Origin: Nephromyces sp. MM_2019
Taxonomy: Eukaryota; Apicomplexa; Aconoidasida; Nephromycida
DNA: 45,620 nucleotides
Assembly: GCA_015657535.1 (NCBI GenBank)
Contig: JADHZB010002136.1
Coordinates: 1-45,620, forward strand
Direction of reading: 5' to 3'
Part shown: piece after piece, positions 34,136 through 44,969 of the stretch
Layout: each line of letters opens with the position of its first letter
How positions within the stretch are numbered: position 1 is the stretch's first letter
Program-made: the position numbers and the translations under genes
Notes under the pieces: model-generated
The model's database searches: none
What the model was told of the DNA's origin: nothing
Seen by the model: the letters and a program-made list of their open reading frames with translations, nothing else

Positions 34136-35991
34136 ATGGCTCAATACCTCCAGGAAAATAATGTCCAGCAAATAATTCGTGATTTGATGACTTCTTTCGG
34201 TAACATTGAAAATAATAAAACTCATCAAGGAAATCAAAAAAATGCTCTGAATCAATCTTATAATAATGACTCTGCACTCAATACATTTCGATATATAAAT
34301 ATAGGAGATGTAAGTACAAATTTTATAGTTCATCGTTGTTAATAATCTTCAATTTATTGATATTTTTAAGATGTTTAAGTTTTTATCAAGAAATTATTTT
34401 TTTAATAACTCTCAAAAAGCAAAATTTTTCTGATCAAATTTCTTTATAAAATTTTAAGTTATAGCTCATTACAGATTTTTTCCCTTTGTTTCTTTAATTC
34501 TATTTGATAAATTTTTCTGTAGGTATTAGTCAAATTTAAAATTGAAGGGAGTGGAAGAAAATTATTTTGTTTTATACACTAATTTGGGGCTTCCAATTTC
34601 ACTTGGAGACACATTTAGAAAGATCTTTCAGAATTTGGTGTCATACTCTCTTAAGATAGAATTGCACATGGATCTATTTCTAGGCCACTTCCAGAATACC
34701 CAGTTGACTTACCTGGCTTCCCACATGTTGAGCTAATTTTTGAGAAATTAAAATTATAGCTATTTAACTCATTAAACAAATTATTTTCTTTTCATCTCTA
34801 ATAAAAAGCCATAATGATAATTATTATTTAAATTAATTTTGTTTACTAAATTTAACAATTTTAACAATTTTTGAAAAAATATCAGAAAAATTCCAAATTT
34901 ATCTAACTCATTTGATAGGAATTCAATCCATATAGCGAGAAGTACTCTATTTATCTCTCATTAATTCTTGTGAACCTTTTTTCCAAATCTTTTCAATTTG
35001 AGTACGATGCTAGCAAAAGTTTTGTAAGCTGGATACCTGACTCAAATACTGATGGGTCAATATCAACTTGTCTAATAGGATCTTCAATTGGCTGGAGTAT
35101 TGCTATAGAATGTGCAATCTTAAAAGGTTTATACATTATTTATTTTCCAAAATTTAAATTTTGGAAATTATTATAGATTAAACCATTACTGATTCCAAAA
35201 TTGTTAATGTTTCAGGAGATATAAACTCTCTAATGTTAATTTCTACTGCAATATATTTGGAAAGTTTCCCCGGTATCCTGAGGGCTTTTTCCAGAACTGA
35301 AGTTGGTCGTTCTATAATAGCATCAACTGTAAAGTAATTTCTTCTTTTTCTCTTGAATTTTAAATAACTATAAGTTATAATAATCAAGTCGGAACTTACG
35401 GATTTTATGCTTGAACGAGCATTTTATCATCGTAGCAAGCTTGATAGCTCAATTATCAGAGGCTATATTACAAACCCCCTCAGGTGATATTGAATGCTAA
35501 TATAAACCAGAATTGAGCTAAATTATTCGAAATTTAAAGCAATGGGATTTAAAGGTGACTGAATGGCAAGATGGATTCAGTTCTCTTTTTATATATTTCA
35601 AGCCCATGAAAGTTTATGAAAAGTTTGACCAGTTGAAGGCAAGAAAAACATTTCAAGTACTTAATTTTTGGTTTAAATTATAAACTATTTTTGAACTTAT
35701 ATCAACTAGTCAGCTTAAAATTTCATGCAAGATACAACACTACCTTAAATAATCTTGTTTATAAGATTCTACTTCTAAAAATTGTTGGCCAGAATGATCA
35801 AATAAATCCTCCACGTGAATTTCAAGAGCTTCGACCAGATTGGGATCACTTTAAAGTAAAAATATTACTAAAAATTTTTTTGATAGTCTACATAATCTTA
35901 TTTTCCTTATAATTCTATAAATTATCAATTTGAAGTAATACTACATTGCGGGAATCTCCCACATGAAGAACAACCCCAATTAGTTGTTTAA
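34136..35991 (+). pseudogene. Alpha/beta-hydrolase pseudogene with introns retained
   Basis: Recognisable exons. 34136-34312 (MAQYLQENNVQQII...RYINIGD, donor gtaagt). 34523-about 34735 (VLVKFKIEGSGRKLFCFIH, stop in place of Gly, FGASNFTWRHI, stop, KDLSEFGVILS, stop, DRIAHGSISRPLPEY). 34919-35126 (nucleophile elbow GSSIG in TCLIGSSIGWSIAIE). 35216-35333 (GDINSLMLISTAIYLESFPG). About 35376-35480 (FMLERAFYHRSKLDSSII, then TGA). About 35700-35865 (KILLLKIVGQNDQINPP, the acid-residue loop). 35937-35991 (ILHCGNLPHEEQPQLVV). The order matches the HG-oxyanion, Ser-elbow, Asp and His blocks of the fold. Three stops in one exon (34580, 34616, 34652) and replacement of the catalytic His by Asn (35953-35955, CGNLPHEE for the usual CGHLPHEE) show it is dead. 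Splice sites survive, so it is not a retrocopy. Original substrate unknown. Confidence 0.82.
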
Positions 35992-36889
35992 AATGTCATG
36001 TAATTCCCTATATATATATATTGCCTACCTTTTCATTATATATTTGATATATTACTACAAATTCAACTCGATAAAAACTTACACAACAAAATAAAATTTC
36101 CTTGACACTAGGAATTATTTGTATTTTTTCAAATTTTAGCACTCGCAAGAAACAAATTGAATTTTACTGGAAATATTCATTAATACCTGAGAAGTTTCAA
36201 GAACCAAGTCCTTTAAAAAATATAACAATTATTTGAGTAGCTAAGCTTATAAATGAATACAATTTTCTTTAATTCTCCTCTAATTGAATTTAACAAATAT
36301 ATTTAATATATCAACTTCACTTTGCACCTTAGTACCAATTTTATCTATGTTATAAAATTAAATTCCAACCAAATTTTTACTCATATTGACAAGAAAAGCA
36401 TCTAAAATTATGATCTCACGTTTTCATAAAAAATATTAATTTTTTTGGATTTTTTTCTATAAATTACCTTTTTGTACAGAATTCAAAATCTTTTACAATT
36501 ATGTTGAGCTAAAAGATAAAACTTACTGATAGTATCCAATTTATGTATGATTAGATTAAATATTTTTATTTTTCAATCATAAACAGACAAAAAAAGCTCA
36601 ATTGAGAGCCTTTAATACTAGTTTATTTTCGCCCGTCGATTTCTTATTACAAAATTATTAATTTTTATACGATATAAATTTTGCATTACTATAATTTGCC
36701 TTAGATATATGTATTATAATAACATTTTGCGAAATCGAAATTTTCTTCTACTTGAAGGAATAAATTATACTTGTACCCTAAATAATATTTTGATTTGGAA
36801 CTAATTATTACATCTTGAGTCTCCAAAAATATAATTCGAAAAAATCTCGTTTAAAGTTTAAATATATAGTGCTAAATTGAGAATAACTT
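35992..36889. other. Intergenic, nothing recognised
   Basis: AT-rich; possible remains of the 3' end of the hydrolase pseudogene in the first 250 bases, otherwise featureless. Confidence 0.45.
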
Positions 36890-37321
36890 TTACGTTCTTA
36901 TTAATTTTATAGGGCTAGTACCCTCTCTATCGCTCGTAAATTTTATAACATTAAATTTAATATTAAGCGCAATTGTGTTAAAAAGCATTAAAATTATAAA
37001 ACTTTTTAAATTTCTACATGTATGCATTATCAATATAATACAATTGTATATTATAGTATGATAAACAAGTTTAATTCTCAAGAAGAAATTCGAATTTTTC
37101 TTAAAATAATCACAAGAAATGTAAAGAATTGGACAAAATAATAGGAGTTCAATTGGTGATGAAATTGACTTTATGATAATATAAGATCTACAAATTGAAT
37201 TCTTTTCAAATGAACCTTTTTGATCAAAAAAATTAGAAATAAGTGTTAAATAAGCATCGTTGATATAGTAAATCAGCGAATAAATTGTAAAATTTTTTAA
37301 TCGATTAGACAACATAAACAA
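36890..37321 (-). pseudogene. Possible membrane-transporter remnant (acetyl-CoA transporter/MFS-like)
   Basis: An open 143-codon frame, hydrophobic, with YYINDAYLTLISNFFDQKGS, then a Glu/Lys pair, then ISSPIELLLFCPILYI. The spacing of Asn-Asp-Ala, Lys-Gly, Phe-Glu-Lys and Ser-Pro followed by a helix recalls the second half of SLC33/acetyl-CoA-transporter-like MFS proteins. No flanking exons with other family motifs were found, and the sequence is very AT-biased (Ile, Asn, Phe, Lys). It may be a decayed exon or a chance frame; transporter identity is tentative. Confidence 0.3.
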
Positions 37322-38231
37322 AAAATATAGATGTTGTTTTAATGATTGGTTAGGAATAAAATCAGTCAGTAGTTAAGCATTGAAGTATCATTTTTTTTAT
37401 TTTCTATAAAATTATATTTTACTCGACTTAAATTAAATACCTTCTTTTTGACTTGCTATTTTCATATAATTGTCGTTTTTAGATTTTAGAGTATAATATA
37501 GTTAGAGCCAAGTAGCAAAATTGTAAATTTCGTTGCTTTGATAATCATAACTGTGCTCTATTTAGTCGCGAAAATGTATGCCATTGTTATACTGCTTGAT
37601 ATCGTTTTAGGTTGATTTTGATAGTTTGTATATAGAAAAAGAAATGATAAGGTAAGGTGGTATTTCAATGTAATATTTATAATCTAACCTTACTTTGGTA
37701 AAAAGCCAGAAGAATATTAGGTGGCTAAAGTGACATATTATAAAAAAGAGCTAAAAAAATTGAAGTGCATCAATGACTAGTTATTCTTGCGGGAAAACAA
37801 TTTTTAGCTTAACAAGAAAGTTGATTATTTAGAGACAAGTCAACAACTACAAGTAAAATTATATCCCACGTAAGTAATTTAAAATATTTATTAAGTTTTG
37901 TAAATCAAAAAGCTACAAACTTTGCAAAACGGCTGAAATTTATTTTCTTTTACATTTTATCCCATTCCTATATACATTAATTTTTTAATTTCCACTTAAA
38001 CACAAGGAAAACAAAATAAGAAGAAAGTTTTTCTATAGCCAATGATATTACCCTCTTTTTTATGATTGGTTTTAAATTTTCTTTATAAAAGCTTTATCTT
38101 CACAATTTTGTTTTATTAATCAAAATAAATCTTTTTAAAAAATAAAATTTAATTGAAAAAAAATTTTTATACTATCAAATCATATTTTTGATTACCTACT
38201 AATAGTTATTATTTATGCACCTAATTAGAAA
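37322..38231. other. Upstream region of the nuclease gene
   Basis: AT-rich, no open frame of interest. The last 250 bases before 38232 are nearly pure A/T, as expected for a promoter and 5' UTR in such a genome. Confidence 0.5.
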
Positions 38232-39539
38232 ATGTATTCTATGATATCACTCCTTCTTTTATCTTTTTATGGTTTTAAATCTACCTTAGCATGGTGGGAC
38301 ATTACCCATATGACCATAGCTAGTATTGCTGAAACTCTAATGAAAGAAGCTGATATTAAAAAATTAAATACATACTTGGAAGTATGGGAATTCAATTACC
38401 CTAAAATGTCAACTATTGTTAATTCAACTACCTTTCCAGACCATGTTAGATGTACAGATACAAACACTTTAAACTGTAAAGGATTACCATTTGCTGATGT
38501 AGCAGTCATGTTTAATGGTATGCATACTTCACAAATTCCATATACAGGTGGCTTTGATTTCGACTTAACTGATGTTAGAAGACCTGTAACAATGGAAGGT
38601 AGTAGTGAAGGCATTGTTTTTCTAATGGAAAGTATAAAAGATCATGTTGATGCTATGAAAAAAGTACGAGAATGTACCGGAGAAAATTGCCCTGTTCAAA
38701 AGGGAAGTGATTACTCTTGGAATTGGCTTTTAAGGTTTTACTTGCACATGTTTGGCGATATTCATATGCCATGTCATTGTGGTTCTGGCGTAAGTGAATT
38801 ATTCCCATTAGGTGATGCTTTTTGCGGAGGTATTAAAATGGAAAGTCCAAAGGCTATTGATTTTGGCATAACTGAAGATGGAAAAGATAGTTTTCATCAG
38901 TATATGGATGGTATTGGGTATACAGCCTATGGAAGATGGCCTAATTATGAGCCTGAAGAAATCAAGAAATTCGCAAACGAGTATATAGAAGAATTCCCAA
39001 GAGATTCTTATGGTACAGAACTAATAGATGATTTTGATCATTGGGATTTCAAGGCAATAGCTTATGAATCTTTTGCTGAGATGAATCAATTCTATGATGA
39101 TATTGATTTCTTTTCTTTTAAAACAATGGATGATGCTAAACTCAATTTAAACGAGACAACTCAAGCAGACTTTCAGCAACGTCTTAAGAAGCGTGTTGCT
39201 TTAGCTGGATATCGAATGGCAAAAGGTTTAACTGATTATGCTAACGCTTTGCCAGATGTTGATTCTAGTATCTATTCATTATTAAGCAATGAGCATCCTC
39301 AAATGTTAATTAATAGAAACACTTATGCTGAAATGGAAAATCAGATCGCAGAATTTGAAAAGCAGGTGGCTGCTCTAGAAGATCAAGTAAATACTGGTTC
39401 TGTTGGTTCAAGTAGCGGAAGCCAGGATACAATTGTAATTGTTTTAGCCGTTGCTACAGCAGTTTTTGTAGTAGCCACTGGTGTAGCTTCTTATAGTTTA
39501 TACAACACACAAAAAGCAAATAAAGCAATGGGAGCATAA
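38232..39539 (+). CDS. S1/P1-type zinc nuclease, secreted or surface-anchored
   Basis: 435 aa, single exon, ATG to TAA. A signal peptide (1-20, ending STLA) should expose Trp21 as the mature N-terminus, which in S1/P1 nucleases is itself a zinc ligand. All nine expected ligands are visible: Trp21, His26 (WWDITH), Asp70 (TFPDHVR), His98 (NGMHTS), His172, Asp176 and His182 (YLHMFGDIHMPCH), His222 and Asp226 (SFHQYMD). The family cleaves single-stranded DNA and RNA and removes 3'-phosphates from nucleotides. A Cys-rich insert lies between the blocks. Near the C-terminus a coiled-coil-like stretch (EMENQIAEFEKQVAALEDQV) leads to a Ser/Gly linker and one membrane helix (IVIVLAVATAVFVVATGVAS), then a short basic tail. 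The enzyme should face the cell exterior or a vesicle lumen, as the surface class I nucleases of trypanosomatids do, likely for nucleotide salvage. Intact among pseudogenes. Confidence 0.92.
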   Translation: MYSMISLLLLSFYGFKSTLAWWDITHMTIASIAETLMKEADIKKLNTYLEVWEFNYPKMSTIVNSTTFPDHVRCTDTNTLNCKGLPFADVAVMFNGMHTSQIPYTGGFDFDLTDVRRPVTMEGSSEGIVFLMESIKDHVDAMKKVRECTGENCPVQKGSDYSWNWLLRFYLHMFGDIHMPCHCGSGVSELFPLGDAFCGGIKMESPKAIDFGITEDGKDSFHQYMDGIGYTAYGRWPNYEPEEIKKFANEYIEEFPRDSYGTELIDDFDHWDFKAIAYESFAEMNQFYDDIDFFSFKTMDDAKLNLNETTQADFQQRLKKRVALAGYRMAKGLTDYANALPDVDSSIYSLLSNEHPQMLINRNTYAEMENQIAEFEKQVAALEDQVNTGSVGSSSGSQDTIVIVLAVATAVFVVATGVASYSLYNTQKANKAMGA

Positions 39540-40269
39540 TTATGAGATAGGATGTAGTTTTTTTTTGCCAAGTTTATTTTCAAACGATATCGGTGTATAT
39601 ATATATATTAAAAGAGATAATTTTTTTTGTTTTGAGATCTATAGTGAGAGTTTTGAATACCATTTTTTATAATTTTTACGTTTTTCTTGAGAACACAATC
39701 GTATCATTGTATTACATCAAACCATAATAAATAATTTAATGTTTAATTAACGTGTTTCATAAATGTCTCGATACAACTAAAAAGTTTATTAGTCGGAAAG
39801 TTTTTATTTAGAACACCTTGGTAAATTTCTAAGATTGATTGTACATCAAAAATTCGATTAAAAAGAATTATGTCTATAAAAATATTAACTATACTCGGAG
39901 TAATAGGTTCGAAAGTCGATTTCAAGGATTGTATAGTAGGCATATACATATTTCTGTTAAATAACACGATAAGTAAATAAGATTGAAAATATTAATCAAT
40001 AATGAAAAGCAATCGTTTGATTCGTTACATAAATAGTGGTTCATCTAATATTTGTCTAAATTAGAATTTGAAATTAATTAAAATTTTTTTTCAATTATAA
40101 AGTGACTATAATAAAAATATTTTTTGGAAATGTTATCATAAGGATATATTTGTTTCTGAGAAAATTAATTCATTCTTTCATATATTCAATCTACTTTGTT
40201 TTTTAAAATTCCAATGCAAAGTTCATATTTAAAAGAATATATGAAATAAAAATTCTTAGAGATTTAAAA
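39540..40269. other. Intergenic, nothing recognised
   Basis: AT-rich with a short TA run at about 39597. A minus-strand frame at 39743-39967 shows no recognisable feature. Confidence 0.45.
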
Positions 40270-40856
40270 AATTTATCAGAATAGTACACATGTAAAATTG
40301 TATTCCAATGCATGCCATATTTTCAAAACCGTGGCTTATTGATCTACTTATGCCAAAGTCAGAAGATGACTTCACCGAACCTAAATGGAGAAGATTGATC
40401 TTATCCAAATTATTATACAAATCAAATCTAGAATATCAAATTCTTTCGTTCCGAGCTGTTTACTAAGAGTTAATTAATTAAGGCAAAAACAATATCTTTA
40501 ATTTTTTATCACCATGTGAATTAATTAAGATATAGCTAGGTTCAATTCTCGATGGATGTGCATTTGTTAGAATGAAATATTACCAGTTCATCTAGAATCT
40601 TGTCAAAACGCTATCACCATTAAAACTAAAAATACTATTCAAATATTGTAAAGTTTACTTCATTGTATACTTGAAAAATTATAATCTTTATTGTCCTTTC
40701 TGGTATATATTTTCGAGTTATTTTGGACTGTTTAACAAGAGTATCCAAGCCTCCATATTTCATACATTCCAAAATCAAGTGTACTGATTGACCACGACCA
40801 TTGTGTATTGTATGTGCTCCAAAAACTTGAACTAGCATTGGATAGTGATTTGTTAG
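40270..40856 (-). pseudogene. Protein kinase pseudogene (MAPKK/STE-like)
   Basis: The exon 40856-40671 is intact and phase-0 at both ends (62 codons). It reads LTNHYPMLVQVFGAHTI, HLILECMKYGGLDTL and YIPERTIKIIIFQ, matching the strand-4, hinge (ECMKYGGLD for the usual EYMDGGSLD) and helix-E region of MAPKK-like kinases. Further along the minus strand come a catalytic-loop relic (HREL at 40554-40543, for HRDL) and, one base out of frame, PSYILINSHGDKKLKI (for PSNILINSxGxxKL). A stop lies just upstream. Next is SSDFGISRSISHG with the DFG at 40360-40352, then CIGIQFYM (for VGTxxYM). The DFG and GT blocks survive, but the one-base deletion, the stop and the Thr-to-Ile change show it is broken. Up to three exons with introns; N-lobe not found. 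Confidence 0.7.
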
Positions 40857-41717
40857 CTTGAGAAATACCTAGTTTCAACAAGGACAGATTAAAAGTAAAC
40901 AACTTCTCGAAAGGATAAATTTTATATAATTAAGTTTAAGAGTAAAAATTCCTCGAATCTTGATCAAAGTTATAAATTAATATTTATTTATTTTGTTACA
41001 AATGAAGTTAACAATATCAGTTTTTATGTTTTCTCAAATCTAAAAATCACACAGAAGTTCTATAAATTTTACCATTAATTCATAAGATAATTGAATCCTA
41101 TTATTCTTCGTTATAACATCGAGAGATTTGCTTTTTGAAGAAAATATACTAACATTTATTTCCCTCAATAAAAATGGTGTTAATAGTCTAAAACTTATAT
41201 CTAGTTTGTATAAGTACAGGAATAAAGTATTTTAGTTCAAATGTATATTGTTTAAAACTTGTTCAATAGTTGAACTAATGTTAAAGTTGAGGTTTTAGCA
41301 GGCATATATATAGAATAAACTGCATTAATTATCGGAATTTCAGAAATATTTCATAAATTTATCTGGATATTATTCATTTATTACAAATTTACAACCTATT
41401 TTCTGTTTTACTTTTATAACAAATATAACTCCCAATATTTTGTGTCTTGGCCTATAAAGATATAAACTCTGTCCTCGATATAAGATTTTCTCTTTAATAA
41501 TCTGCCAATTAAAAATCAATTGAGGTGAATATATTATTAATTCAATTTAAAAAAGAAAATGTACAATCTGGGAATTATTTTTAGCTGCACCAAGCATAAA
41601 AGATATATATTGAAACAATAAGAAATAAAAAATTTTAAAAATAATTTTTTATTAAATTATATGAAAACTTATGTATATTTAATAAAGTCTTACTTGCCTT
41701 TTTAATTTTCTATTTAC

Positions 41718-41806
41718 CAGGATATTGGCCTGAGGAATTCTTAAATTGGAATTAAGTCCTCGAGATGTATCTAATCCACTCAGTCCACCATATGAAATGG
41801 TAATAC
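41718..41806 (-). other. Orphan exon-like segment, possibly kinase N-terminal part
   Basis: Minus-strand segment of 89 nt with an acceptor (tttttcgatag) and donor (gtaaat) at its ends, open in one frame: ITISYGGLSGLDTSRGLN then SNLRIPQANIL. The composition is that of coding sequence and not of intron. It lies 860 bases upstream of the kinase exon on the same strand, so it may be a 5' exon of that pseudogene. No kinase motif in it, so the link is inference. Confidence 0.4.
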
Positions 41807-44800
41807 CTATCGAAAAATCAGGGAAGGAGTTATTGACAACACTATGCTGCTGGAGACTGGGAAGAAGTAAGTAATAGTAAATTTAGATGATTTGGATCTC
41901 TTTTTTTGGCTGCTACTTTTTTTTTACTCTTGTCTCGATTTTGGAGACTACAATGACATAGACAGTTTAAAAATTTTCGGATTAAGAATCTTTCCTTTTA
42001 ATGAAGTGGAAGAATCCATACACAATATTAATAACATTATTACCCTTACTTAATTTTTTATTATTTGTCTTATAAAATAAGGCAACTTGTATTAAATTTA
42101 AGCTCCTGCGATTTTGTATAAGCAAAGGCGGATATTTTTAAAATTTCTAAATTATAGTGTTTTATTTTTACATCTATTTGAATTGGGATTATATTTTGTT
42201 TTGAAAAATTAGCTTGGCGATTCAAAATGAATTTGGTTTTTGTGTGGAGTTGTCGTAGGTTTGGTATTTGTTGATATTGAAATCTAAATAAAATAGATAA
42301 TTAAATGATTAAAGTTTGTATAGATGTTTATATATACATTTATGTTTTAAAACAACTTAAGACTTTATTAAAATATATTCATTTGCTTGATGTTTATAGT
42401 AATAATTTTTTAATTTAGAGCTTTAATTAAATACTTTCGCATATAACACTTCAGAAAGTTAATAAAAAATTATAATAATAAAATAAGTTAGAAAGCAAAT
42501 TAAAAATAATAAAGCTCCACAAGTGAATTTTAGATACATCATATAATTCAAATGTGTTGTTTATGAGTAAATTGATATATGAATACATAGAACTGGGAAG
42601 AAGAAGAATATAAAAATTATCATAATCATGTGACTATATTATATAATGCTAACATTCTAGGAACTTCAGTTAATGATAGTTTAGGGGCCTTAAAAATAAA
42701 TATATCAACATTGTTTGTTTCTAGGTATCCTTAGTATCAATTTGGAGGTAAATTTGGGCTAAAAAATATCATTTTCATAAATTAGTGAAAAATTGTTTGG
42801 AAATTGTTTCATGCTATTTTGAATATCGGTGCAAAATATTTTGAACATCGTGAATTTTTGAAAAAAGTGATACTTTTGGTTAAGATTATATATCTACGTG
42901 TAAATAAAGCTTGTTTTAAATAAAAAGGGTTGTCATCTAATGTTTTTATTTTAAAATTATTATGAAGTTGTATATTTCCCTTATAAAGTTATGAGCTTTT
43001 CCAAATTTTAGGGTAAATTTGGGGGTAAATTGGGGAATGTTTAAAAACGGGAAACTTGAGGTTTAGAAATTGTGAAATGTATAAAATTGAATAGATTATC
43101 AATTTAATTTCATTTTAGTGGAATATGAGTATTTAAATCTTTTTATTTATCAAGAAATTCAATTTTGGAATTATGAAATTTTGTGTATTTTATTTTTGAA
43201 GAAATCATGGAACTGAAGACACAAATGAGACACTTTTTTTTTGGTGAAAAAAAATAATTTTTCAGGTTCGTAAAAATAATGATTACTAAATAAAACTGAT
43301 AAATTAATAAAGATATGCAAAATATGGATTAAAAATTCGTTAGACTTATTTTTAAATTCAATTTTGGGTAATTCAAATTTTGGGGGGAATTTGTTAGGAA
43401 ATTTGGTGAATTTCCGACTGAAAGTCCAATTTTATCAGATAAGTTGAGTTAATTGGATAAAGCAAGATTTGAATCTATAGCTGTTTCAAATATGAGTGTC
43501 CAAATCGATTTGCTCATCAATTAATAAGCACTTAGACTTCGACTTGTGAGGTTCTGGGTTCGATCCTCTGATGACACTTATTTTGACTTTAATCTGAAAA
43601 AATTTTTAATTTTCAGTAGCAGGTCTACAATGTTTATTTGAATAAACGGTGTGTAATTAACATTTTATCGGTCATAATTCAATGAGATTTGAGTATATAT
43701 TGCTTGAGAAAGAAGCAATGTTATGACTCGAAAATTCAAATTCCCTATCAAATGTGTAAATTAGAAGAATTCATAAATTTATGATTATATATCCAATGCT
43801 TGTCAAATTAATCATATGAGTGTAAATGATGTGTATTAACTTTAATATTTATATATTTGTAAATATATATTTTTTTGGTTGATTTGAGAATTTTTTGGAA
43901 GCCTATGAAAAAGTATGGTATTTTTGGTCCAAATTTGGCCTTAAAATTAAATACTTTTGGGTAAAGCCCTAGTTTTATTGTAAGCATTGGTATCAAAATA
44001 ATCAAAATGTTCTCAAATCAATTCAAATTTATATATATGATTCGTATATGAAATCCTGTTGATATTCAGGGAGGCTTTAGTTTTTTAGAAAATTGATATA
44101 ATTTTTTTCAGATAACTAGTTATATGGAAATTTACAAGAAAAATTAGTTGTTAGGCTTGTAATACATGAAGACAGAATTGAAGTAATTGAAATTAACCAT
44201 TATATACATTAGTAGTGTTTATGACGATTTCAACATGAAATATATTAAATTCGATTTTAGGATATTTTTGGTAGTTATGTAAATTTTGTGATTTACAAAT
44301 TTGTATAAACTCATGAAAACCTAGTGTGTAGGGATCAACTTTGGTGGAAATGAAACAACATAATATATGTTTGTGTTTAAAAGCGTTTTGAGCTGAGTTG
44401 TAGAGGTTTGGCTGTTTTGGTAATGTATTTGGAACTTTTTTCAAGAGTTTTTATATTTTTGGACCAATATTGTGTCTACCAGGTTATGTTTGTTGATAGG
44501 GTTAATGTTTCATCAGCTTATTCGTGTTATAATGTCATTAATACATTGTTATACTGCCAATTTGATATATATGTTAAGTATATATTGCGTATTTTTTTAA
44601 TGATTGATTTTCTCTCAATTTTTGTTTGCGATTTTTTACATTTTTTTGCTGTGTTAAGGGGAAGGTGTAGATAAAAAAAAAGTTTCAATTGGTTAAATAA
44701 TACTTAATAATGAAATTATCGGTCTTAAATCTAATAATCAATATGTGTATTATTAGTTCAGAAACTTGCGTGAAAATTCATAAATTGTTAGTTTCATAAC

Positions 44801-44960
44801 AGTTTGCTGTAAAAGAACGTATTATTTATGAATTCCAAATTTGAATTAACTCATGAGTAAACATCATGTAAGGGAAATCTTGATTGTATATGGATGAAAT
44901 TAGGTGATTTACTTTTGAGAATATGTAATATATTCAATTGAATTTTGTGTAAAACTTTTT
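41807..44960. other. Intergenic, G/T-rich strand, no gene seen
   Basis: The plus strand is enriched in G and T, with runs such as ttgggggtaaattgggg (about 43019) and ttttggggggaattt (about 43378). Only short hydrophobic frames occur. One tRNA-like element at 43494 is noted separately. Confidence 0.45.
43494..43579 (+). other. tRNA-like / Pol III-promoter-like element
   Basis: Ends pair over seven bases (gagtgtc with gacactt) across 86 nt, the length of a long-variable-arm tRNA. A box B match, ggttcgatcct, lies at 43557, with a weaker box A about 50 bases upstream (tgtccaaatcg). The T-arm stem has a mismatch, and I cannot fold a clean anticodon or D arm. It may be a decayed tRNA, a tRNA-derived repeat, or chance. 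Confidence 0.25.
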
Positions 44961-44969
44961 TTTCTTTGA

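Noticed and set aside
34073..34333. Minus-strand 86-codon frame over the hydrolase first exon
   Set aside because: Antisense shadow of the exon ending RYINIGD with a proper donor.
27779..36000. Stop-codon reassignment (TAA/TAG as Gln, ciliate-like), because most disruptive stops in the pseudogenes are TAA or TAG
   Set aside because: Long intact genes contain no internal TAA or TAG and use CAA/CAG for Gln. TAG ends proteins A, B and the KKxx protein at the biologically right place, and the oxidase also has frameshifts. A codon-alignment test of TAA sites to Gln would settle it.
38396..38614. Minus-strand frame inside the nuclease gene
   Set aside because: Shadow frame of a gene with all catalytic residues on the plus strand.
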